A stretch of 64,000 nucleotides of DNA from contig JAPPLN010000001.1 of the NCBI GenBank assembly GCA_028874175.1, forward strand, positions 26,296-90,295, given 5' to 3'. This document shows positions 39,072 through 48,765 of this stretch, piece by piece (the first letter of the stretch is position 1; each line of letters opens with the position of its first letter). The notes under the pieces were generated by a model. That model saw nothing but the letters and a program-made list of their open reading frames with translations, did not search any database and had not been told where the DNA came from. Origin of the DNA: Chloroflexota bacterium. Its GTDB lineage: Bacteria > Chloroflexota > UBA11872. The position numbers and the translations under genes were made by a program.

Positions 39072-40211
39072 CTAGGAGCGAAGGGCCGCCCCGTGCTCCT
39101 CGATCGGCACCGGCAACGCCTGCCCGGCAACCGACGGATACCGCAGAAACAGCTCGCCCCACGGCCCCTGCATCGCCCGCCGAACCCGCCCGCGCCCGAT
39201 CGCGTTGTACCAATAGACGTCGTGATAAAGCCTCGACGCCGCGTACGACCAAGGCGCGATCACCGTCCGTAGCAGCACCTTCTCCAGCCGCTTCAGCGGT
39301 CCCCAGTAGATCGCCTTCTGCCCGCGGCTGGCGAACGTGTCCTGGCGGGCCGCCACCTGCCAGCGCACCTCATCGATGTCGGCGCCCACCACCTCGATTT
39401 CACGCGCATCCGCCGTTCCCAGGCCGTCCTCGTGCGCCATCCGCAGGAACGGAATCTCGAACGGATCCAGGCCCATCAGGCGCGCGCTGGTCGCGTCCAC
39501 GGCCACCTGGTCGGCGCCCGCCAGCATCAGATTCCGCTCGTGCACCCGCAAGCAGCGCGGCCCCGGCCCTTCGCCCGCCAACGTGCCGTCCATCACTGCA
39601 AAGACGCCCGGGTGAATCTCCTTCTGGATCATCAACAGATCCACCAGGGTTTCGTGAATGGTCGCGTGGCAGTAGTGCCGCTTCTCGAACAGCAACCCGC
39701 CAAACGCATTCTTCATCGCACCGGTGATCGTGGTGAACACGTGCGTCTTTACGGTCGGCAAGTGAATGATGTTTGCCCCGATGAGCCGCTGCGGAATCCG
39801 AATGCCCTCCGGGTACACGTCGTGCAGCGTGCGCAGTCGGCCCCTTGGCTCATATCGAACCCACGCGTCGTCCTCGTACAGATGTACGTTGCGGAGGGCG
39901 TGCGCCGTCACCACCGGCAAATGCTTGTTCCGGCGCTCGCCCACGTGCGCGCTCACGGTTACCGTTCGATTGTGCGCGGCGAACAGCGACTCGGGCGCGT
40001 ACGCATCGGCTCGCAGCTTCCGAATTACACCGTCCAGCTGCCAGGGCGTGGTGGAGCAGGCCGGGTACCAGTGGTGCCACGAGACGTTGATCTTCAGCGC
40101 GGTCTCGGCGCTGCGACTCAGCGCCGAGGCGTAGCCTGCGGCGTCCATCGCTCGGTCTATGTCATCCAGCACGCTCTCGGGCGTGGTCTGAATCAGGGCG
40201 ACACGAGACAT
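39072..40211 (-). CDS. DUF362 domain-containing protein
   Basis: ALKINVSWHHWYPACSTTPWQLDGVI, HLPTVKTHVFTTITGAMKNAFGGL. Confidence 0.8.
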   Translation of the reverse strand: MSRVALIQTTPESVLDDIDRAMDAAGYASALSRSAETALKINVSWHHWYPACSTTPWQLDGVIRKLRADAYAPESLFAAHNRTVTVSAHVGERRNKHLPVVTAHALRNVHLYEDDAWVRYEPRGRLRTLHDVYPEGIRIPQRLIGANIIHLPTVKTHVFTTITGAMKNAFGGLLFEKRHYCHATIHETLVDLLMIQKEIHPGVFAVMDGTLAGEGPGPRCLRVHERNLMLAGADQVAVDATSARLMGLDPFEIPFLRMAHEDGLGTADAREIEVVGADIDEVRWQVAARQDTFASRGQKAIYWGPLKRLEKVLLRTVIAPWSYAASRLYHDVYWYNAIGRGRVRRAMQGPWGELFLRYPSVAGQALPVPIEEHGAALRS

Positions 40212-40342
40212 TCACGCGAGTCCTGGCTGGACGGGTCGCGTCCGATCTTACGGTGCGTCCGCCCGCGCCCATGTGGGGCGACCAGGCTCCCCGCGCTCAG
40301 GCATCATGCGCGCATCAGCCGTGTCTCCCGCCGGAGTCCGTC

Positions 40343-41482
40343 ATGCCGACCTACCGCGCCGCTGCCATAGCCGATTCCACGCTCGAACGCGCCTACGGAC
40401 ACGCCATTCACCAGGCGTTCTACGAACTGCCCAACGTCGAGCTGACAGCCCTGGCCGACCCCGTGGCCGAGCCCCGGGCAGAGCGCGCGGCCGAAATCGG
40501 CAACCCCAAGCAGTACGACGACTACCGCGACATGCTCGCTGCCGAGTCTCCCGACCTGGTCTCGATATGCCCGCACCACTTCAAGCACCACGGGCGCTGG
40601 CTCCTCGACGTCATCGAGTCCGGCGTCAGGGGCATCTACATCGAGAAGCCCATCACCGCCAGCCTCGACGAAGCCGACGCCGTCCTGGAGGCGGCCGACG
40701 CCGCCGGAACCAAGATCGCCGTCGCCCACCAGAACCGCTACCGCCCGGGAACGCACCGCGTGGCCGAGCTTGTCCGCGAGGGCGCCATCGGAACCCTTCG
40801 CTACATACACGCCGTCGGCAAGTGCGACCAGCGCGGCGGCACCCACGACCTTCGCGTGCTCGGCACCCACGTGCTGGACGCCCTCCGCTTCATCGCCGGC
40901 GACGTGGCCTGGGCCACCGGCCACATGCAGGTCAACGGACGCGACGTCACGGTCGACGACGTTTTCGACGGCCCCGAGGGCCTCGGCCAGATGGCCGGCG
41001 ACGCGCTCACGGGCTACTTCACATTCGAGTCCGGCGCCATCGCCCGCTTCGACACCTACACGCGCCCAGCTGGCGGTCCGTCCCCGTGGTTCGGCTACGA
41101 ACTCTGGGGCACCGAGGGCGGCATCTCGGTGCGAGATGCGGGCCGCACCATCCTTCGCTATCCCGCGCCCGCCAACCTTCCGGGCGACTCGTCGCTTTCC
41201 TGGGAACCCGTCGATGTTGCAGACCTCGCCTACCCGGACGGCAGGCCGGCCACCGACGCCCAATTGCTCGATGCCCTCAACCGCCACGCCGCCGCCGACA
41301 TCATCGACTGCATTGAAAATGGCGGCGAACCGGTCTCCAGCGCCCGCCAGGCAACCGCCGCCCTCGAAATGGTCATGGCCATCCTCGAAGGCCACCGCAC
41401 CGGCGCCCGCGTCTCGTTCCCCATGCAAACCCGCGCCAACCCCCTGGCGGTCTGGCAGATTGAAGAAAGAGCCGACGGCTGA
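40343..41482 (+). CDS. Gfo/Idh/MocA family oxidoreductase
   Basis: LVSICPHHFKHH, GIYIEKPITASLDEADAVLEAA, IAVAHQNRYRPG. Confidence 0.9.
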   Translation: MPTYRAAAIADSTLERAYGHAIHQAFYELPNVELTALADPVAEPRAERAAEIGNPKQYDDYRDMLAAESPDLVSICPHHFKHHGRWLLDVIESGVRGIYIEKPITASLDEADAVLEAADAAGTKIAVAHQNRYRPGTHRVAELVREGAIGTLRYIHAVGKCDQRGGTHDLRVLGTHVLDALRFIAGDVAWATGHMQVNGRDVTVDDVFDGPEGLGQMAGDALTGYFTFESGAIARFDTYTRPAGGPSPWFGYELWGTEGGISVRDAGRTILRYPAPANLPGDSSLSWEPVDVADLAYPDGRPATDAQLLDALNRHAAADIIDCIENGGEPVSSARQATAALEMVMAILEGHRTGARVSFPMQTRANPLAVWQIEERADG

Positions 41483-41524
41483 ACGGAGTCCAGCGCATAA
41501 GGCGTCGCTGAGGTTCCCGCGCGG

Positions 41525-42559
41525 TTGCATACCATGATCGGCATGCGCTGGTTGGACGCGCTCGACCCCGAACTGGAATACCGCGGCCTCGTCGGCGAAC
41601 GCCGCGCCTTGCTGCATCGTGTACCCGCCGCGTGGCGTGAGCGACTGCCGGCCGACACCTGGATGCGTCTCTGCGCCGCTTCAGGCGTGCGCGTGGCATT
41701 CCGCACGGACAGCCCCACCATCGCCGTGCGCGCCGAATGGGTGTCCCAGCAGACCAACCGGGCGAACGCCGAAATCGACCTCTACCAGAATGGCGAGTTC
41801 TACGGCCAGCTTCGCAGCCAGGGCCTGGGCGCCGCTGAGGGCGTGGTCTACGACGGACCGTCGCGCGCCCGCTGCGTCGAGCTCTACATGCCGCCCTACG
41901 GCGAAGTCAGGTTCGCGGGCGTCGGCGTCGCCCAAGACGCCCATGTCCAGGCACCACCGCCCGTGGCGGGTCCGCGGCTACTGTTCTACGGCGACTCCAT
42001 CACCCACGGCAGCACAACCGTGCGGCCGGGCACGACCTATCCGGCCCGCATAGCCCGCGGTCTTGGGGTGGACTTCGTCAACCTGGGCGTCGGCGGCTCC
42101 GCCCGCGGCGAGCCGGCCATGGCCGAGATTGCCGCTTCCCTGCGAGCCGACGTCATCGTGCTCGCCTACGGCGTCAACACCTTCGGCTCCAGTTACGAGG
42201 AGCCGCGCGCCTTTGAGCGCACCTATGACACGTTCCTGGCCATCCTTCGCTGGCGCCAGCCGGACGTCCCCATCCTGATGGTCACGCCCCTCTTCCACAC
42301 CTGCGAGTTCGAGCAGACCACCCACGGCGGCGCCAAGCTCGAGGAATACCGCCGCGTCATCCGCGAAGTCGTCTACCGCCGCCAGAGCTTCGGCGACGCC
42401 AACCTGATCCTGCTCGAGGGCCACGGCCTCATCGGCCCCGGCCAGGGTGACCTCCTCGCCGACCATGTCCACCCCAACGACGCCGGCTTCGCCGCCATCG
42501 CTGACGGCCTCGGTGCCCAGATCCAGCGCGTGCTCAGCCTCACGGCGAGCACGACCTGA
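41525..42559 (+). CDS. SGNH/GDSL hydrolase
   Basis: LLFYGDSITHGSTTVRPG, GVGGSARGEPAMAE, DHVHPNDAGFAAIADGL. Confidence 0.9.
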   Translation: MHTMIGMRWLDALDPELEYRGLVGERRALLHRVPAAWRERLPADTWMRLCAASGVRVAFRTDSPTIAVRAEWVSQQTNRANAEIDLYQNGEFYGQLRSQGLGAAEGVVYDGPSRARCVELYMPPYGEVRFAGVGVAQDAHVQAPPPVAGPRLLFYGDSITHGSTTVRPGTTYPARIARGLGVDFVNLGVGGSARGEPAMAEIAASLRADVIVLAYGVNTFGSSYEEPRAFERTYDTFLAILRWRQPDVPILMVTPLFHTCEFEQTTHGGAKLEEYRRVIREVVYRRQSFGDANLILLEGHGLIGPGQGDLLADHVHPNDAGFAAIADGLGAQIQRVLSLTASTT

Positions 42560-42714
42560 CCGGGGCACGTCCCGCCCCGCTCCAAATGTGCAACGGGCTG
42601 GCTGCGAGGCCCCTTGAAACGGTGCATTGCTAGAGTTGTCGAGCGGTTCACCCTCAGGGCGCGTGGGAGGTTGTGCCGAGTTCGTGTGGACACTCAGCGA
42701 AAGGTGAGCCTTCA

Positions 42715-42975
42715 GTGGCGACAGGGCACAAGAGCGTGGCGTCCCGAGGCAAGGAGCTCTACGTCACCAGGATCCGCGAACTGACCCGCGCGACGGCGAA
42801 AGGCGACTTCGTCGTGATCGACATTCGCAGCGGGGACTTCGAGGTCGATTCCGACGACTTGGCGGCAACGATGCGGCTGATGGAGCGGCGCCCGGACGCA
42901 ATTACATGGGCGGAGCGTGTCGGCTATCCAGCGGCATACAACTTACAGGGCGGGATATTGGCTCGTACTGAATGA
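42715..42975 (+). CDS. small protein overlapping an aspartic protease gene
   Basis: GDFVVIDIRSGDFEVDSDDLAATMRLMERRPDA; stop overlaps the next start (ATGA). Confidence 0.7.
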   Translation: MATGHKSVASRGKELYVTRIRELTRATAKGDFVVIDIRSGDFEVDSDDLAATMRLMERRPDAITWAERVGYPAAYNLQGGILARTE

Positions 42976-43343
42976 TTCGCGGGCGGGTAAACCAACGCCT
43001 GGAGCCCGTAGTCAGTGTTTCGATTCTCGACGATTACGACACCGAGCACAGCTTCGAATTCATTCTGGATACCGGATTCAGCGGCCACTTGACCCTGCCA
43101 TCGGATGTCATCAGACGGCTTGGTCTCGATTACAGCGGTCAGCGAGCGATAGCTACGGCCGACGGGTTCACACACAACGTCGACGTATTCACAGCCAGGG
43201 TGTTGCTGCACGAGAATGTGAGGCCGGTATTCGTCATTCGGTTGGATAGTCCGCCGCTGCTCGGAATGCGCTCCCTATTGGGATGCAGGCTGTCCATGAA
43301 CGTGCACGCTGGCGGCCGCGTCGTAGTCGAAGAGACGTTCTGA
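42972..43343 (+). CDS. clan AA (retropepsin-like) aspartic protease
   Basis: FEFILDTGFSGHLTLP (DTGxxG) and PPLLGMRSLLGCRL hydrophobic-G motif. Confidence 0.8.
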   Translation: MIRGRVNQRLEPVVSVSILDDYDTEHSFEFILDTGFSGHLTLPSDVIRRLGLDYSGQRAIATADGFTHNVDVFTARVLLHENVRPVFVIRLDSPPLLGMRSLLGCRLSMNVHAGGRVVVEETF

Positions 43344-43473
43344 GCTGCTTTCACAGCGCACGCTTGGCTTGCGAGCGGACAGCCGGTTTCAAGAGCCGGT
43401 GCATTCACCGTTCGACCCGCTCGCCTCGCCGCCCTACGCTTAGTCTGCCGACCCACTACCGGAGACGCGCCCC

Positions 43474-44307
43474 ATGCTGAGGCTCAGCATCCTCACCCTC
43501 TCCTACCGCCAGGCCTTCGACGACGGCCGCATGGACCTGATGCGCTTCCTAGACACCTGTCGCGAACTGAGTGTTGAGGGAGTCGACCTCCACGACTCCG
43601 CGTTCCCGGCGGAAGACCGTGCCTCGCTGCTGGCCGTCAAGCGCGCCTGCCTGGACCGCAGCCTGGACATCCCCTGCATCGCCATCTCAAACAACTTCGC
43701 GCGCCCCGCCGAGGACCTTGCCGCCGACGTCCAGCGCACCAAGACCTGGATCGAACGCGCCGCCCTTTTCGGCGCTCCCCAGGTCCGCGTCTTCAGCGGG
43801 AAACCGTTTACCGAAGACGATCGCGCCGCCTCCTGGGACCGCTGCGCCGACGCCCTGCGCGAGTGCGCCGAGTTCGGCGCCGAGGTTGGCGTGGTCGTTT
43901 CTCTCCAGAACCACAACCACAACCAGATCGCGCCCGACGGCGAAGACGTGCTGCGCCTGATCCGCCAGGTCGACCACCCCAACCTGGGCCATGTGCTGGA
44001 CACGGGCCAATACGCCGGGTCTCCCGGCGCCTCGGGCTTCGCCGACGACGAGCAGCGTGAGGGCCACGATTACCTGAACAGCATTGCCCTCACCGCGCCG
44101 CTGGCCACCGCCGTCCGCGCCAAGCTCTATCGCATCGCCACCGGCCGCGAAGAATCGCTGGACTACGACACCATCTTCCAGACCATCCGCGGCGTCCGCT
44201 ACAACGGCTGGGTCAGCCTCGTCTACGAAGGCCGCGACGATCCCATCGAGGTCATCCCGCTCGGCGTCCGATTTCTTCGGGAATACCTGCCCGCGGCGTC
44301 CACCTAG
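43474..44307 (+). CDS. sugar phosphate isomerase/epimerase
   Basis: VGVVVSLQNHNHNQIA, LGHVLDTGQYAGSPG, GWVSLVYEGRDDP. Confidence 0.85.
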   Translation: MLRLSILTLSYRQAFDDGRMDLMRFLDTCRELSVEGVDLHDSAFPAEDRASLLAVKRACLDRSLDIPCIAISNNFARPAEDLAADVQRTKTWIERAALFGAPQVRVFSGKPFTEDDRAASWDRCADALRECAEFGAEVGVVVSLQNHNHNQIAPDGEDVLRLIRQVDHPNLGHVLDTGQYAGSPGASGFADDEQREGHDYLNSIALTAPLATAVRAKLYRIATGREESLDYDTIFQTIRGVRYNGWVSLVYEGRDDPIEVIPLGVRFLREYLPAAST

Positions 44308-44326
44308 GGCTATCCGCCGGCGCCGC

Positions 44327-45163
44327 TCAGTACCTGGCTGCGGTGGGCTCCCCGGGGAAGCCTCTGGGCGATGCGTTGCGGTGGCCGGGCATGGGCCAGC
44401 CCTGGCCGCCCATGGTCTGGTACTCACCGGACTTGCCGCACAGCCAGAAAAACATCTCGGACGCATCCAGGGCGTCCCGAAACTGCTGCCGCAATCCCCG
44501 CAGGACGAACGCGTAGTCGGCCTGGGCAAAGTCGAAGTCCGGCTCGATCACCCAGTCGCGCGCCGGCGGTGACGTGCGCCAGTAGTTGTACTTGAGGAGA
44601 TTGCGGACTCCCCGCGCCGTCGATACGGAGCGCCGATGCCAGATGGAATAGACGGTGAGAAAGATTGAGCCGGCGGACGCGACGGTCTTGACGGCGTGTC
44701 GGAGGTTTCCGTAATGCCCCATCATGCTGGAGTGCTGGAACAGGAAGTGCGAACCGGGGAGCACCTCGGTAGGCCCCATCTCGGCCGTGCATGCCTCGGG
44801 GTAGTAGAAGACCTGCAAGTAGTGGAGCGCAGGTCCATAGCGTGACCCGCCGTCACGATGCCAGCCTTGCGCCGGCGCCGGCATGTGCACGCGGTGGTTG
44901 CTCATTAGGACGGGCGTCTCGAACCCCACGCCCAGCAGCGAGCGGACGGCGCCGGCGGCCGCGGGATTGAGGATTACGTTCTCGACAAACCAGTCCTCGG
45001 CCAGGATGTCGGTTGGCTCGAGGGAAGTGTTGTGGTCGACGAAGGCGACGGTCTTGCGGTTGATCTCCTCCGGCACCACGCCGTCGAGGAGCAGATAGCC
45101 GTGTTTACAAAACTCCAGGACTTCGGTGTCGGTCAGCGTCGGCGCGATGTGCGAGGTATCCAT
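44327..45163 (-). CDS. phytanoyl-CoA dioxygenase (PhyH) family protein C
   Basis: GWHRDGGSRYGP (HxD), MGPTEVLPGSHFLF, SIWHRRS. Confidence 0.88.
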   Translation of the reverse strand: MDTSHIAPTLTDTEVLEFCKHGYLLLDGVVPEEINRKTVAFVDHNTSLEPTDILAEDWFVENVILNPAAAGAVRSLLGVGFETPVLMSNHRVHMPAPAQGWHRDGGSRYGPALHYLQVFYYPEACTAEMGPTEVLPGSHFLFQHSSMMGHYGNLRHAVKTVASAGSIFLTVYSIWHRRSVSTARGVRNLLKYNYWRTSPPARDWVIEPDFDFAQADYAFVLRGLRQQFRDALDASEMFFWLCGKSGEYQTMGGQGWPMPGHRNASPRGFPGEPTAARY

Positions 45164-45537
45164 CAGGCGCTCCGAATCTTCTCGAGTACAAACTCGGCCC
45201 CGTAGGCATACGTGCGCGACTCGTCGAGCAACAGCGCGAGGTTGGGAAACTCAATGATGCGCCAGCCGTCTTGGATGGCGTCCAGAACGGTCTGATAGGG
45301 CCAGTCGTCGGGATCGTTCGCGCCATCCGAAAGTTCGCCGTCAATCACCGTCCGCATGCCGATCACCTGGGTGTCCAGGGCCGTGCCGGCGGCTTGCAGG
45401 TACAGCAGATCCTGGCGGGCATTGCCAGCGGCAGTCAGTTCGTCCCGAATGGTCGCGAGCCTGGACTCAGTTAAGGTTCCGGCGCGAAGCTCCGCAATTC
45501 CCTGATCGAGCTTCGTTGTAATCGCTTCGAGCCTCAT
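45163..45537 (-). CDS. small conserved protein coupled to PhyH C (124 aa)
   Basis: C-terminal WPYQTVLDAIQDGWRII...EFVLEKI homologous to the 5800..6084 product; TGATG stop/start overlap with PhyH C. Confidence 0.75.
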   Translation of the reverse strand: MRLEAITTKLDQGIAELRAGTLTESRLATIRDELTAAGNARQDLLYLQAAGTALDTQVIGMRTVIDGELSDGANDPDDWPYQTVLDAIQDGWRIIEFPNLALLLDESRTYAYGAEFVLEKIRSA

Positions 45538-45651
45538 TGTTTTGTTCCCGGATCGTGTCGACGGATTGTCTCGCACACGTCGAGGTCTCGGGCGCCCAAC
45601 CCAATCACCGCACGGTGTCAACCTCTGCAGCCGGTCCTCGGCAGCGCCGAA

Positions 45652-45849
45652 TTGTCGCCCGCTGACCAACGCGCTCCGATCGGTGTCCTCGGTGCCGGTC
45701 TCATGGGCCACGGCATTGCCCAGGTATTTGCCCTTGCCGGCCAAAAGGTCGCCGTCCTCGACGCCAACCCCGCTGCCTTCGACGCCGCCCGTGGCAAGGT
45801 CGCCCGCAACCTCGACCTGAGCGTGCGAACTCTGAGGCGCGGGCGCTAG
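45652..45849 (+). pseudogene. 3-hydroxyacyl-CoA dehydrogenase N-terminal fragment
   Basis: IGVLGAGLMGHGIAQVFALAGQKVAVLDANPAAFDAARGKVARNLDL, then terminates against the 3' end of rarA. Confidence 0.65.
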
Positions 45850-47189
45850 GGCAGATCCGGGTCACTACCGGCTGTAGGTGGTCGTGCGCCGCGCTTTTGG
45901 AGGCGCTGCCACAGTTCTCGCTCCTCGCCGCCGCCTCGGCCGTCGTAGAAGCGCTGGCGGCCGGGCATGTATTTCTGCGGCACCCAGTTGCCCGGGAAGT
46001 CGTGCGGGTACCGGTACCCCACGCTCTGGCCGTGCGCCTCCGCCAGCCCCGGATGCGCCGCCCCGCGCAGATGCAGCGGCACCTCCAGGTTCGCGCCCCG
46101 GCGGATCGCCTGCTCCGCCGCCCCCAGCGCTCGCCCCGCCGCGTTGCTCTTGGGCGCCGCGGCTAGGTAGATGGTGGCCTGCGCCAGCGCATAGCGCGCT
46201 TCTGGCAACCCCAGCCGCTCCACCGCGCTGGCCGCCGCCACCGCCAGCGGCAGCGCGTGGGGATCGGCATTCCCGATGTCCTCCGAAGCCAGGATCACGA
46301 TCCGCCGCGCCATGAACTCCGGCGCTTCGCCCCCTTCCAGCATCTTCGCCAGCCAGAACAGCGCCGCGTCCGGGTCGGACCCGCGCACGCTCTTGATGTA
46401 CGCCGAAATCGTGTCGTAATGCTCGTCCGCCGCCCGGTCGTACCGAACCTGACGCGTCAGCGCCGCCTCCGTCGCGACACCGGCCGTCACGCAGTCCAGC
46501 CCGCGTTCCCGCGCAAACGCCGTCGCCGACTCGATCCAGTTCAACGCCACCCGCGCGTCCCCGCCCGATGCCGCCACCGCCTGCTCCACAGCCTCGTCGT
46601 CAAACCTCGGCGCGTTCTCGCCCAGCCCATCCTCCGAGTCAAGCGCCCGTCGCACGATCGCCCGCAGGTCCCCGGCCTCCAGTGGCTGCAACCGCAACAC
46701 CCGCATCCGCGACAGCAGCGGCGCGTTCAGCTCGAAATACGGGTTCTCCGTCGTCGCGCCCCACAGCGCGATCACACCGTCTTCTACGGCCGGAAGCAGC
46801 ACGTCTTGCTGCGCCTTGTTGAACCGGTGAATCTCGTCCAGGAAGACCAATGTCCGCTTGCGGTACATGTCCCGCTCGCTCGCCGCCTGCGCGATCACCC
46901 CGCGCACGTCTCGCACCGTGGCCGACACCGCGCTGAGTTCCACGAACCGTCGTTCGGTCATCGCCGCCGCAATTCGCGCCAGGCTCGTTTTTCCCGTACC
47001 CGGCGAACCCCACAGCACCACCGACCACATCTCGTCGCGTTCCAGCGCAGTTCGCAACGGCGCGCCCGGCCCTACCAGGTCGGAATGCCCGCTGAACTCG
47101 TCCAGCCTCCGGGGTCGCATCCGCGCCGCCAGCGGCATCGCCGCCGCCTGCTCGCGGGCGCCGGCGTGCGCGAACAGATCCTTAGTCAT
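45846..47189 (-). CDS. rarA: replication-associated recombination protein A (AAA ATPase)
   Basis: RPRRLDEFSGHSDLVGPG, LWGSPGTGKTSLARI, FLDEIHRFNKAQQDVLLPAVEDG, LVGYRYPHDF-type C-terminus. Confidence 0.95.
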   Translation of the reverse strand: MTKDLFAHAGAREQAAAMPLAARMRPRRLDEFSGHSDLVGPGAPLRTALERDEMWSVVLWGSPGTGKTSLARIAAAMTERRFVELSAVSATVRDVRGVIAQAASERDMYRKRTLVFLDEIHRFNKAQQDVLLPAVEDGVIALWGATTENPYFELNAPLLSRMRVLRLQPLEAGDLRAIVRRALDSEDGLGENAPRFDDEAVEQAVAASGGDARVALNWIESATAFARERGLDCVTAGVATEAALTRQVRYDRAADEHYDTISAYIKSVRGSDPDAALFWLAKMLEGGEAPEFMARRIVILASEDIGNADPHALPLAVAAASAVERLGLPEARYALAQATIYLAAAPKSNAAGRALGAAEQAIRRGANLEVPLHLRGAAHPGLAEAHGQSVGYRYPHDFPGNWVPQKYMPGRQRFYDGRGGGEERELWQRLQKRGARPPTAGSDPDLP

Positions 47190-48765
47190 CGGGCGGAGCC
47201 TGCAGAGCCCGGCCGACCTCGGCCTGCAGGCGGCGCGCGCGTTCCACTTCGTGGTCCGGCCCAAGCTCCGGCGCATAGCGGGCGGCCATGTACATCTCCG
47301 TCAGACCGCTCACCGCCGCCCTCGCCCCGGTACAGCGCGCGGCCAGCCGCTCCCCGTACTCGCTGGGCGTCGCCGACGGCCCCCGGTGCACCCCACGGGC
47401 CGAGGCCTCGTCCACCGTCTCGGCGTAGATCTCGTGCAACTGCTGCCGAAGCGTCCCGCCGCCCCCTCGCCGCATCGACCCCAGGCCCGCCTGCATAGCC
47501 CGTCGTCGACCCGCCAGCGCCCGCACCGACGCCCCTACCGCCTGCGCCACCGTGCGCGTCCATCCAAACAGTCCAAGGAGCGACGCCAGCAGTGCCTGTA
47601 GGATCAACAACAAGTGGGTCAGCAGCGAGCGGCTGGCTCGTTGCGCCGACACCCGCTGGTAATTTCGCTGCACCGCTCGAAACAGCCAGTACAGCGAGAA
47701 CCCGCCGGCGATCAGCACGATGATCGCCGCGATAAACAGCCCGAAGTCGATGCCTTCGCCCTCCGCCTGCAACAACTCCTCGGGCGGCAGCGGTTCGGTG
47801 AAGCCCCCGCCCTCCGGTCGCATCAGCTCGATCAGCCGCGCAATCAGGCTCAGGATCAGCAGCCCAAACGCCAGCACGATCCGCGCCACCCAGAGCATTC
47901 CGTCCAGGATCAGCAGGCCCAACCCGGCAAACAGGTCCGTGTCCGCCGCCGGTATCAGCAGCGCCACCACCAGCGCTACCACCAGCAGGAATATCGCGGA
48001 GCGAATCCAGGTCCCTGTTAGGCCCGGCGCCTGCGCCGCCAACTCCAGCGACCACTGCGAGGTCCGCCGTACCAGGTTCGCGTAGCTCAGCAACAGCAGC
48101 ACGCTCACGTAGTACAGCACCATGATGATCAGCGCCGTCTGCACCACACCCGCCTGCTGCGTCTCCGACCCGACCGCCACGTTGAACGCCGTCAACCCAA
48201 CCAGGATGCCCCCGGCCGTCGCGGCCAGTTGGGTCAGTTCACCAATCGCCGCCGAGCGGTCCACGTACCGCCCCCGGTCGTTCAGCCACTCGTAGTACTG
48301 CGGCGAGCGCTTCGACGGCGGGATCTCCGAGCTTTGCGGATGCAGGAGTTCGATATTCCGCAGCACCCGCATCCCGGCCATCCAGGTCAGCGACAGGATC
48401 ATGATCAGCATCAACGACGTCAGGTCCAGCAACCCGGCGACGATGCCCAATGCCCCGTCGCGGGCATCGGGCGGCGCCCCAAAAAACGCCGTGATGCGGA
48501 CCAGCAGCAGAATGGGAATGACCAACGCCGCCCAGTGCTTCCAGCTATAGCTCCCTGCCGAGTGCCGCCCCCCGTACGCCGCCACCACCATTGAGACCAC
48601 GAACACGAGCGTCATGATCACCAGGAACGCGTACGCCCGATCCGCGCCGACCGTGATCGTCTGCATCCACAGCGCCAGCCCCGCGCCGAACAGCCCGAAG
48701 CAGAGGGTGGCGATCGCGCCCAGGATGGTCCGGCTAAACGGCCGCTCGGTCGTCTCGCCAGACAC
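47182..48765 (-). CDS. DUF4129-type polytopic membrane protein
   Basis: Multiple TM; C-terminal RQQLHEIYAETVDEASARGVHRGPSATPSEYGERL; adjacent to DUF58 and MoxR. Confidence 0.75.
   Translation of the reverse strand: MSGETTERPFSRTILGAIATLCFGLFGAGLALWMQTITVGADRAYAFLVIMTLVFVVSMVVAAYGGRHSAGSYSWKHWAALVIPILLLVRITAFFGAPPDARDGALGIVAGLLDLTSLMLIMILSLTWMAGMRVLRNIELLHPQSSEIPPSKRSPQYYEWLNDRGRYVDRSAAIGELTQLAATAGGILVGLTAFNVAVGSETQQAGVVQTALIIMVLYYVSVLLLLSYANLVRRTSQWSLELAAQAPGLTGTWIRSAIFLLVVALVVALLIPAADTDLFAGLGLLILDGMLWVARIVLAFGLLILSLIARLIELMRPEGGGFTEPLPPEELLQAEGEGIDFGLFIAAIIVLIAGGFSLYWLFRAVQRNYQRVSAQRASRSLLTHLLLILQALLASLLGLFGWTRTVAQAVGASVRALAGRRRAMQAGLGSMRRGGGGTLRQQLHEIYAETVDEASARGVHRGPSATPSEYGERLAARCTGARAAVSGLTEMYMAARYAPELGPDHEVERARRLQAEVGRALQAPPDD

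Noticed and set aside
46257-47498. 413-aa plus-strand ORF antisense to rarA/DUF4129
   Set aside because: Antisense artefact of high GC; rarA motifs are clear on the other strand.
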